From Owenia fusiformis (lineage: Eukaryota; Annelida; Polychaeta; Sabellida; Oweniidae): a stretch of DNA of 60,000 bases. The position numbers and the translations under genes are program-made. The notes below the pieces were generated by a model. It worked only from the letters and a program-made list of their open reading frames with translations, had not been told where the DNA came from and did no database searches. Shown piece by piece: positions 1 through 11,400 of this stretch; position 1 is the stretch's first letter, and each line of letters begins with the position of its first letter. The DNA lies in contig CAIIXF020000002.1 of NCBI GenBank assembly GCA_903813345.2, forward strand, positions 21,034,455-21,094,454, written 5' to 3'.

Positions 1-539
1 TGATTCCTCACTTTATTTTTCACCTTTTTAATTCCAAAACATGAAAACCCTGTATTTCCTTCAAGGGATGCCTCATGTTATATTGATTTGAATAAACATG
101 ATCAATATGATTTAAGAGCTGTATTAATTGAGATATAATCAGTAAATGTATTTACAATCACATATACACAGATGGCAAATAAGTTTATGTTCTTCAATTT
201 ATACAATTCTTTTTCTGTAATCAACGTTTTTCAATTAACACATAACTGTATTACCATGTATTATTTTAAGCATTAAAACCTTACATTCAATTAACCTATC
301 TCTATGCTATATTATTTAAAGGTTTAAAGTTATTGATTTTTCAACAATCAATATGAATTCAGATTCTTATTTGTAAGTAAAATAAATTTCAGTTTAACAT
401 GTGAAGCTAATGTAATGATGAAAACATTAGATAACACTTAAATGATTAATAAAATCACATTTAAGCCTATTCACATATGTTAGGAACATAAGATGGCAAT
501 ATTTCAATGTCTTCTTGATAGACTGTATCTTTCTAGGAT
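1..539. other. AT-rich DNA without a recognisable gene
   Basis: Only short, unremarkable open frames are present. I see no splice-bounded exon, RNA gene or clear repeat. Confidence 0.6.
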
Positions 540-590
540 GAATAGTTTTCATTTGCCATCTTCCCATTACAAGATAAACATTTTTTGTAA

Positions 591-984
591 AGGACGATTC
601 TCGGTTTGGAGAACGAAGTTCATCAATCTGAATGAGCATTATCCCTGCTTCGGACAAATTTGATTTTTTTACATGATATAGATTTGAATGTCTTCTTTTC
701 GAATAGTCATAATTTAATTTGGGTAATATTTCTAGATTTTTCGCAAAAAAATATTAGCACAGTTCACTGATGAACTTTATTCCCCAAATCAAGACTTGTA
801 TTTTATTGAATCGGTCTAATTGAGCGCTATCCCTGCTTCAGACCAATTTGTTATTTTTACATCTTGTAGATTTAAATGTCCTCTTTTGAATATTTATAGT
901 TTAATTTGGGTAATATTTCTATATTTTTCATTAAAAAAATTATTAGCCCAGGAGACTGTTCTCCAAACCGAGAATCGTCCTTTG
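591..984. repeat. Composite repeat: two direct 130-bp units inside a 25-bp inverted repeat
   Basis: The sequence GGACGATTCTCGGTTTGGAG near 593 returns in reverse complement near 963-982. Between these arms lie two diverged direct copies of a unit that starts with a TATCCCTGCTTC-type sequence (about 633-762 and 821-950) and ends in a Phe/Asn-type AT-rich tail. The short open frames here are side products of the repeat. The element is probably a non-autonomous transposon relic of unknown family. Confidence 0.6.
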
Positions 985-1379
985 CGGTGGGAAAAGTTGT
1001 GTATGAGTGGATCCACTCTGAAAACATAATGGCAATGAGAGTATCCGTCATGAATCTATTCTACAAGATTTGCGATATACATGTACTGAGTGGGGCATAT
1101 GGTGGCATCACTCAATGCAGAAAACCGCTTAGTTATAAAGTAAACTTGCTTCTAAGAGTTTACAATTAAGGTTGAAAGCATGATCGCCATAATTCACCAT
1201 ATTGTCATTCAGTCCATTGTCCAATAGACAACCGCTTTTGCCAAGAGTGAAAACTGGTCAGTGGTCGCTGATACAATATAAGTTGTCAGAGCAAAACAGA
1301 AACATTTTTTCTACTGAGTCGGTCATTTATTGAATACAGAACGAGGCTGATGACGTCACATTTAAAGGAGCACTTAACA

Positions 1380-1480
1380 GGCCCGTAGCCAGGATTTGCC
1401 AAGGGGGGGGTGGTTTAGTTTTCGAAAATTTCCAGGGGGGTTCACATTTGACAATTTTGGTTCAAATATGGCTACGGGCC
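1380..1480. repeat. MITE-like inverted repeat, GGCCCGTAGCC termini
   Basis: The perfect inverted ends GGCCCGTAGCC (1380) and GGCTACGGGCC (1470) enclose G-rich runs and the string GTTCACATTTGACAA. A second, degenerate copy with the same internal string lies just after the third alternative GALNT exon (10346-10534). Confidence 0.65.
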
Positions 1481-2094
1481 AGGGGGGTTCGCAGCTGTGA
1501 GTTTTAACATTGCTGCTGTACTTTTACATTATACTGTGTCTATTAGATTGTTGTGAGAAATTACCATGTACATGTAGATGTAATTATTTCGTCATGTCCA
1601 GATTCTAAGGACTTCATTTAAGATTCGTACTGGCATTGAATTGAGTTAAATGAGAATGGATTTGGGGAGGGGGAGGAGAAAATTGATATTCCCACTGTTA
1701 TCCATAAGATGAAGATCTCTCTGTAAAAAATATCTGGAATTTTATCTTGTGAAAAAGCCTATATTTCTAATACACATGTAGAAAGTACCAACTTAAAGAA
1801 AGTAGTGAACATGTTATTTATAAGAGTTTTTATAGAAATTTTGATTGAATAAAGGCACAGGCTGTAATCAACATTCTAAAATGTATATAGCCTTTAAATG
1901 TAAGTTATTATACTTGAGGATTTGTGAAGTTCTAACCTTAAGAATATAAAATACATTTTTTGTATTGAGAAATCTAGTGATTGAAGCACTTAGCATTGAA
2001 TGAAGTTGCATGTGATAAAAATTCTAAAACTCATGGGAACAGAAAGTCAGGAAGGAATTCCATAAGGTTTAAGAGAAATTGAGCACTGCAGAAA
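1481..2094. other. Non-coding stretch
   Basis: AT-rich sequence with no exon, RNA gene or internal repeat that I can support. It ends in AGAAA, the left target duplication of the next element. Confidence 0.5.
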
Positions 2095-4528
2095 CACGGT
2101 AGGGATAGTCATCACGTGACCTTCGCAACTGATGGTGTCTGAACAAGCTGTAAGATTTTCTCGATTAAGCAAGAAAAAAGAATAATTTTCATATTTATAC
2201 TTTGTTAAATGCTTCAAATCCCGCCCCACTTGTGTATACTATCTCAGTCTTTCAAATGAACCCTAATTTACAAGCAGAGGACGCATATTTTTTGAGATAT
2301 CACTGTTTTTTATTTCGAAAAATGATGGTGTCTGAACAACTCTTAAATTCTGCATGATGGTGTCTGTACAAATTTTAAAATACACTACTTGGAAAGTAGT
2401 CCTCGTGTTTTCGTGTGTTTATAAATACATCTGCTTCTTTCCAATGTGTTAAACCGAAATCAACCTAGAATTTTTTGCCTGTTATCACTGCCATCCATTA
2501 GTTGAATTTCCAACATTCACTGAACGATTTGCAAATCATGTGTGGGACAATAATCCATCAGAGGAATTTAGATACATCGTGTATTGTCACCAGAAACTGG
2601 GCGATTAAGTTATTTGATCAGACGTTTATCATCCAATATTACAAAAGATTACTTGATGTACTTAAATAAAACAATATAAAATGAATCCATCAATCGATTT
2701 AGACTGCCCAGGGATGGTATTATTCAGTATCTTCGCACGCTCGGTCTTCATTGCGTTCCGACGGGAGCCGAGTGAACGAAGGTGATTATTCAGTAAAGCC
2801 AGTCACCTTTTGAGAGGCCAGAGAAATCTGACCAATCAAAATACAGGATTTCTTCGTGATGTCATTGTCCTGATTAAAGTCAATTGCTCTGCAAAATTAT
2901 GTAACATTAATAGGGTTTAGCTTCTGCACAACTTATTAAATATAGGCTTTGTATAAAAAAAAATTGTACCTTATGCCCACGTACCCACGTACGTGAGTCG
3001 TGATACAGTCTTTGAAGGGTTCAATTTTTAAAGCTTTAAAGGATTATCTGATCGATTTTTTAAAAATAGCGCGAAAGGCTCAAAGGCTCGTCCAATAGGG
3101 AAAATCTACGCTAAATTAGGTTTTAATATGTCGGGGATTTGCTAAATGGAATTCTGTGCTTCATTTTGTTTAATCACAGCAAGGGGAACGATGATTTTAG
3201 TCTCGGGGATCGTAAATTCATCCCAACACACGAAAGTGTAATTGTTTGCTCAATTGTAGATGGTGATTCCGAATTGGATGACGGGGAGAGTAGAACACCC
3301 ATAAAGACAAGGATGTAATGCAACCTAAATGTGGCAATATAGTCACACCTTAAATACGACTTCCTGGAAGTCCAGCAAATGAAAAACGTGACAATTTTAG
3401 TGAATATTGCTTCTAGTGAACGAGCATTAATAGATAAAGGATCTGTCATACTAAGTATATAAAACTGCCCCCAGGTCATTCATGACCATTATGACATATA
3501 ATATGGTATTTAGTAAGGCGTTAATTATGTCATAGTGTTCAGGTGCATCCTAATTGTTATTGAGGCCATAGTGACCTTGTAAAGGTCAAGTCAGTGCATA
3601 TCTGATAATAAAAGATTATTGTGTGCAATTTTGACCTTAACCTTTGATTTTCATTTCATTTTTTGTTTTATTATTTTATTTGGTTCTATTGACTTAGCAT
3701 ATGGATATCAGCATGTATCGACTTGATGATATCCTGAAGTTAAGTCAATTATTCTTTCAAATGAGCTAGGTATAATGCTCCTTCTTAACCTTGGGACAGC
3801 CTTATCTTGACATTCTAGGCAGGTTACCAATTTCCCTTGAGTTATTATTCAATTCTATAGTTATATTCTTAATCCACTTTGTACATTTGTAGCACGAGTA
3901 TAGTCAACATCCAAAATGGTACAAAATATTTCAAAGAAAATGCTCGACATATACACATATTTCAATGCAAATGCGTGACATGGAACTCGCGTGAAAAGTC
4001 CGAACGGAATGCGTTCGCCTTTTTTCGACGTGCACTAATGCATTTACAATTCAGCATAGACGAAGATTGAATGATCTTATATTTTAAAACTGAACCCTTC
4101 AAAGACTGTATCATGCCCCACGTACGTGGGTCGGGACGTGGGTACGAGGTACTAGGTTTTTATACAAAGCCTTAAATATACGAGAGTACAGGAATAAACA
4201 ATTACACATGAAAACATGGAGACTGGTATCCATGTCATGTATTAACAAAATTTGTACAGACACCATCATACAGAATTTAAAAGTTGTTCAGACACCATCA
4301 TTTTTCGAAACGAAAAACAGTCATATCTCAAATAATATGCGTCCTCTGCTTGTCAATTTAGGTTCATTTGAAAGACTGAGATAGTATACATAAGTGGGGA
4401 GAAATTTGACACTGTTAACAAAGTGTAAATATGAAAAATATTCATTTTTCTGGCTTAATCGAGAAAATCGTACAACTTGTTCAGACACCATCAATTACGA
4501 AGGTCACGTGATGACAATCCCCACCGTG
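2095..4528. mobile_element. 2.4-kb foldback DNA transposon, CACGGT termini, 5-bp target duplication
   Basis: The ends are inverted copies: the left begins CACGGTAGGGAT and the reverse complement of the right end begins CACGGTGGGGAT. Similarity continues through TCATCACGTGACCTTCG and GATGGTGTCTGAACAA for about 280 bp. A second homologous block (about 2940-3035 against 4087-4180, with the CCCACGTACGTG motif) shows that the arms once ran to about 440 bp. The left arm carries roughly 550 bp of extra DNA between 2380 and 2935. The element is flanked by the direct repeat AGAAA (2090-2094 and 4529-4533). No transposase is recognised inside; the 101-codon open frame on the - strand near 3174-3479 matches no family I know, so this is probably non-autonomous. 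CAC termini with a 5-bp duplication suggest Transib-type mobilisation. Confidence 0.75.
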
Positions 4529-5267
4529 AGAAATATAACACGAGTAAAGGGCAAGGGGTACTTATTCATTGTTCATGTTTACATACAGGTGGGAGTAAAC
4601 AGGTTGAACATACGAAACAATGTGTGCTTAAATGGCTGCTTCAGAGGTTGTGTAAATTCATATTTTAATTTGACATGTGTATTATATTGATATGTCATCT
4701 ACTGTATATGACATGATTGATTGAGTCAATAGAAATATATAATATGCTTGTACATGTTTTCATTGTACCTGTATTAAAATATAAAATAAAGCTTTTAATG
4801 AAATATTGTATTTCACATTTAGTGAATAATAGTAGAAATAAGAATGAAAGAGAATTTTTGCTGTTTCCTTTATTTTCCTCGTTATCTGAGCTTAAGAATG
4901 AACAATATTCTCAATATTCCTCCCATGGCCTAAATTTTTTTCAAAACCCTTTTTTGAAAACTGAGCCCCCTCCTCCCTTCGCAAATGCTTTCATTTGTCC
5001 ATGGTCAAGTATATACATGTATAGATTTCTACACTGTAACGCCATGCCTTTTTTTCTAAAATGTCTCACAGTTTTGAAAATCCCTCTATTTTGAGGTTAT
5101 TTGTTCATTCTTTCATTCTAACTGGGACATTTCTGCATTTTAAACCATCAATCTCAACTTGTATAATTGGATCAACTCTTGGCTTACAACAACCCCACAT
5201 TTTGTATTTTGCTGTTATTTGGCCGTTAGTTAAAATACAGCTGTTATTTTCTACATGTGTATTCCAG
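4529..5267. other. Probable GALNT upstream intron
   Basis: AT-rich sequence with no recognised exon. It ends in a pyrimidine-rich tract and the acceptor ATTCCAG before 5268. The first recognised GALNT exon starts inside a codon, so this must be intronic, with the upstream exon further 5' or outside the window. Confidence 0.6.
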
Positions 5268-5412
5268 GCCCTGGTGAGCAAGGCGCAGCTGTGATTTTAA
5301 CTGCTGAAGAAGAAAAACAAAAAGATGCACTTTATAAAGTAAATGGCTTCAACGCTTTCTGCAGCGACAAGATTGCCCTTGATAGAGCAATAAAAGATAT
5401 AAGACATCCTGA
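5268..5412 (+). CDS. GALNT10: GALNT exon 1 of those visible: stem end and start of catalytic domain
   Basis: Preceded by the acceptor ATTCCAG and followed by the donor GTAAGT. It starts after the first base of a Gly codon and reads [10 protein letters not shown]...[16 protein letters not shown]...DIRHPE. The GPGEQG and SDKI-LDR-DIRHP-C motifs are family hallmarks. The final Glu codon is split (GA|A). Confidence 0.93.
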
Positions 5413-8400
5413 GTAAGTTTTTGGAATTTAGAATATATATAGGCTATTTTATCTCATTTTATTTCATGTGAATTCAGATTTAGATATAACAAAATAGAAT
5501 CTTCCATAATTTTTGACCAGAAAATGATTTTTATGGTGCATCATGGGCTCTATTTATCTCGTTCCAAGACTATCTCTACGTTCTAGTCTTGCGAACGTCT
5601 TATTCTTTTGTCTGTACGATTACAACATGGGAGAATTTTCTACGCTACTTACACTTAAGATACCTATTTCAATAGATTCCTTGGTATTTTAGCATTCTTT
5701 TCGTGTAGTTGAATCCACAATTGTGTGGGTTTATCGGCAGAACGAAGAGGTTTTCGTTTTTGATAGCAATATTTGCGTGTAATATTTAACTTATTTCAAC
5801 CGTCAAATTCCTCCATTCAGTTCCCGGCATGCACCAGTCTAAGGGAAATCCCTGGGGAATTCCCCTTCCGACATTTTGAAAATTGCTGATATATTTCCGA
5901 TGTAAAAACTAAAATCTCTTCGTTCTGCCGATAAACCCATACAATTGGCGATCTAACAACATAAAAAGAATTCTAAAATACTCTGGAATGTATCGAGGTA
6001 GGTCATTTAATAGTGCAATGCGTAGTTCATTCTCCGACATTGTAGAAAGACAGGCTTACCAATGATACCGGCGTACGACCACAATCTAAAGGGGTCGTAG
6101 GATGCGATAAGGCTCTATCAGATAGAACCCTTGGGTTCCAAAGTGCCAAAGATCACAATTAATCTGTGATTCAGGTCATTGAAAATTTCTAGAAAAATTA
6201 ACAGTCAGATACTGTACCACCATCATAAAATCTTGATCATTAATCCTAGATTCTGGAAATTCAGCCAGTATTACACATTTGAAAGCCCTATATTTTGTTG
6301 CATAATACACATTCTTTTTCCTGTTTTTTTTCTATAGATGCAAAAGTCAAAAGTATTGGAACAAGCTGCCTAATGCCAGTGTGGTCATTCCTTTTCACAA
6401 TGAGCACTGGACGACATTACTTCGTCTTGTTGTCAGTATCCAGAACCGATCTCCGCCAGGGATGATTCATGAAGTCATCCTCGCTGACGATTTCAGCAAC
6501 AAAGGTGAGTCAATTTTGATTGAGGTCAATGCGGGAATTTATTACTACTGGCAAAGAGTGCCATGGAATGGCAAAGAATTTCAAGGAGTTTCAATAATCC
6601 TGTCAGAACTGTACGATTGTAATTGATATTCATTTAAATAACAACTCTTGGATTTTAAACAAGGCAAATGTGTAATTTTTATGTCACCACCACAATTGGT
6701 AACATAGTTACAGAATAGTCTCCAACTTTTATGTAGACAGTGTTGGCAGTTGGTGTTAAGCGTTCCGCGTCTGTCATCCAGTGTTTGGTATTCAACATCT
6801 GTAACAAATGGCAGGTAGTGACAATTTGCATGTTAATGTTTACAGCTAGGGAGATATTAGTCATCTAAAAATGGTGTGTACTTGTTTATTTTATTCTCTT
6901 CCTTTTATTTTGTTTTAATGTATTTTTTTCATTTTAAAGCGTGACCACTTTGATTTATTGTGTATTTTCAGAGCATTGTGGGAAACCGCTTGACGACTAT
7001 GTCAATGAACATTGGTCCAACGTGAAAGTTGTACGTGCAAAAAAGCGAGAGGGTCTCATCAGAACGCGGCTGATGGGTGCTAAAGTAGCAACGGGCGATG
7101 TTCTTATTTTTCTAGATTCACATTGTGAAGTTGGAATCAACTGGTTGCCCCCTCTATTGGGTAAGTGAACATTAAGGTTATGAAAAGATTTTCTTTTATC
7201 AGATTGCAGATTGTGTCGCAGAAATCTCAAAAAGATTTTTCCTAGCCAGATCGCTGAGCAAATGGCACAAATGAATAAAAATGAATTAATCATTTACCAA
7301 TTTTTATCAAAATGCAAATAACTCTAATTCAAATTCCACTGGGACCAGGCAAAAGTGTTCTGAGAAGCAGGTGTTTCAAAGTTTTTTTACCATGGAAATC
7401 TATGTCAGATTAAACATGGGACTGGAAAAAAGCATTTATTTCAAGAGATGATCAGACTAAACGGGTGTTCAGATATACAAACTTTACTGTACCTTGAAAG
7501 AATAATTAAAACAATGGATAAAAGAACATCAGTTATAACAAATTGTAATAATTAAAATAGTTTATTTAGAATAATGATATTAATATAATTGCTGTGGATA
7601 GATTACCTTGAAAAATATGAAATTATTAAAACTACAGATAAATCTTCCAAAATAGCATCTGTTTAACAAATTGAAAGTAAAATAGTGCCATATTTGGTGT
7701 TCATAAATTATACTAATTAAATGATGTCGCTATTTCAGATCCCATCCAGGATGACTACAGAACAGTGGTTTGTCCATTTATAGACGTCATAGACTTTGAG
7801 ACATTTGCCTACAGGGCGCAAGATGAGGGTGCAAGGGGTGCATTTGATTGGGAGTTCTTTTATAAAAGACTCCCTCTTTTACCTGATGATCTCAAGCATC
7901 CAGCCAGACCATTTAAGTAAGTGATGTCACAATGGATGATCATGTTTTTTCCGTATTTATTTTTTCATCATCGCATTGATGGAAAAATACTGAGTACATT
8001 TCAAAATATACTAATATACATGTATAAGATGATTAATCAAGCATGTATAGGTTTCTAGACTTCAGGCTACACACCTGCCGAGAAAAGTTGCTGTATAAAA
8101 TCAAACTTCTTTTACTTCTAGGAGTCCAGTTATGGCAGGGGGTCTCTTTGCAATGCACCAGAGATGGTTTTGGGAGTTAGGCGGCTATGATCCAGGGCTG
8201 GATATATGGGGCGGGGAACAGTATGAGCTGTCATTCAAGGTAGGTTCAAAGCTTATATGAGATCTTCAAAAGTTGTTTGATTGGTTTATGATTCTGAAAA
8301 AAGAAATACCTTACCTATGTACATTACAGTATTCCATTAATGTGTATTATTAGACTTCGAAGTTATTTTACACATAATGTATATTATATTTGTTTACAAA

Positions 8401-11400
8401 TAAGGCTATAAGATAGTGAGTGGCAAAAAAATTATTTAAACTAAAACTCATCCCACTATGTCTACTTTAGCATATATATTAATAATCAATGTTGTCTTAT
8501 TGAGGTATTTCAGATGGATGATGGACGATGACTGTTTGGAATGTAGTTTAGCTACAAGGCCTTGTGACCCCTTCACAAGGGGGTCACAGAGTCTTGTTGC
8601 TAGACTATTTGGACTGATATAGAGGGCATGCTGTCCTCATTACCATATATGAATGTCTCATACATGTTATCGCCCCATTAGATAACTATCATATCTTTAA
8701 CTTTAATTCAGATCTGGCAATGTGGTGGGACAATGTTAGATGTTCCATGTTCAAGGATAGGTCATGTTTACAGGAGATTTAACCCGCATGCTTCAAGTGG
8801 ATATTATCTCCCACATGTAAGCAAACCCCAACCCGCCTGTACACACTCTCGGTGTGTAAGCAAACCCCAACCCAGGTGTAAGCAGTATCCATGTGTAACC
8901 ACACCCTGCTTGATGTCAGTGTTCATACACATTGAATTTGGAAGTGGAGTTCTGTCTCTGTTTACTTCAGTGTTTGCTGCCTACTGCTCTGTTTGCTGAG
9001 GAAAATTGTTAAAAACCTGCATGTTTGGTTTATTACAGTTATTCTAACGAGAAAAGACCCAGTTACTGGATTTTTGACTTTGCTCTAATTTACAGAAATG
9101 TCCATTCAAAGAGGGCATAATCCTAAAATTGCAGACACCACTGAGCAAACATTTGAACTAATTTTTTGTTCAAGTCTGATAGATGCTCTGTGTTTGTACT
9201 TGCAGATTGGTATTTGATCATTTTGCAGATTGTTTGTATGTACATGTACATGTATGGTGTGTTTGTTCACCAATTGTATTTTTTATTTTGTTTGTACATG
9301 TCCCATGCATGTATGTACTCACCAATTGTATTTTATAATTTATCCTGAACTTTGCAATGTGATGGATGTATAAGAGACATTACCTGTTCACGGATTGATC
9401 CTGTGAGGTCCAAGTTTAAGAATCAATTCTTACCATTTCTTAAACCATGAGATAAATATCATAATTATAACTTTTATTCAGATCTGGCAATGTGGTGGGA
9501 CAATGTTAGATGTTCCATGTTCAAGGATAGGTCATGTTTACAGAAGATTTAATCCAAATGTTGGAGGGCGTCTTTATTATGTAAGAAGGCACCTAAATGA
9601 TGAGTGTCTGCTGGCTAATACTATCACACTTTGCTATATATCCAAACTGAGCCATGCTTTTTACAGTTTCAGACCTAAAATGTCTAAATATATGTAACTG
9701 TAAAATGTATTTGAGGTATCACATTGTATATTGATAGATGTTACTTTTTTACAGACTGTCCTTGAGAAATGAACCCCTCTATCCTTTTCCTCTTCCAGCT
9801 TGTCTGTTGATATAACCCTGTTTGTGTTTTATTTTATTTGATGGTGGATGGTGCACAGTATTCCAAAGTCATACATACTTAGGGGAAGTGTATGACTTCA
9901 CCCAGGACATTCAGGGTTCAAAACATGATTGCCACAATTAAACATAGGAAAACAATTTTTCTCTATTGCCAAGTAAATAGCCCAAATTGGTTGCCTTGGT
10001 TACCATGCAGCTGTGAGTTTTGAACCCTGAGGACATGTCATTGTATCTCTCGTTATTGTTCAGTTCTTATTCAAATTCTAATTCTATTATTTGATCCCGC
10101 AGCTGTAGCAGTTTATGATTTCACCCAATAGATGGCCCTGTATATGTATTGTTCACTTCTCGTTCTAATACTCATGTTTGATCCCGTAGCTATGGCAATG
10201 TGGTGGTACTATGGTAGATGCTCCCTGTTCCCGGATTGGACACGTCTACAGGAAGTTTGCTCCATTCCCCAACCCTGGTATTGGTGATTTTATTGGAAGA
10301 GTAAGCGAGAATTCAACTTTGATGAGACTAGTCTACCAGAGTACCAGGCCCATAGCCAGCTTTTGTTATGGGCGTTCACTTTTCAAAAAGTCTAAGGGGG
10401 TTCACATTTGACAACTTTTGCCAAAATCACATGAAACGTTTACAGAATTGAGAAAAACTGCATGATTTTGAAAGAATTTTTGCCAATGGGATTCTTTTAA
10501 CCACCCCCCCCCCCCCCCCCGGCTAAGGGCCTGGCATCTTATCAATTTTTATTTTCATACCTTTTTTCCCATTGTTTTGTTTGTTCATTTATTTTATTCC
10601 TTATTACCTCAATTGTTTTATTGTATTTTTATTATTTTTATGAAAATATAAATTTAAAAGAAATAGCTGACAGGCTTTATGAAATATCAAAGAATTTGCA
10701 CTGTGTAATGTAAAACCAAAATAATGTTATTCTCTGTCATAAAATTACACAGTTCTAAAACTACTGGTAATAACCAGGGGGCCATTAACAGAAACTTCAT
10801 AAAGTTAAGAATTCGTAAATCCATTCTTCTCTAACTGTGACATCATTTTATCCATGGTAACAACAATTGATTTACCAATTCGTAACTTTATGCAGAAGTT
10901 TCTGTTAATGATCCCCAGAAGGCCCACGAAGTCAGAAGCCATATATTTGTTATGATGTTTTAACAGTCATCTCATAAAATACATTATCCTATGACAAGTG
11001 AGGTTTCAGGTTCATAACAGCGGGATATAAAATCGATATCTTGGAGGAGCGGGACATATATATATCTCCCGCTGTATATCTCCCGCTAGAATATCTCGCT
11101 ATAGCGAAACTACCAAAATGAAAGCAGACGGCGGTAGATATTTTCTTGACCAAAACGTGGAAGAATTTCTTGAAAGTAATGATTTTGGATATGGGCATTC
11201 TCAAATCCTTTCTTGTACAGAAAGGCGAGCCAAGACCAATAGAAACAATTGAACCAGAAGCACTAAATGATCTTTTGGCTTCATTTTTTGTCAGTGCAGT
11301 CCAAAAATGGAAAGGAGTATCAGCCGAGTTCAGTGCGAGCTTTCTTTGGGAGCTTCATCAGGCATTTGAGGAAGAAAAATTATGAATATGATTTTCTGAC

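Noticed and set aside
3174-3479. 101-codon - strand frame inside the 2.4-kb foldback as a transposase
   Set aside because: No DDE-type or other transposase motif is visible and the frame is short; a chance frame is more likely.
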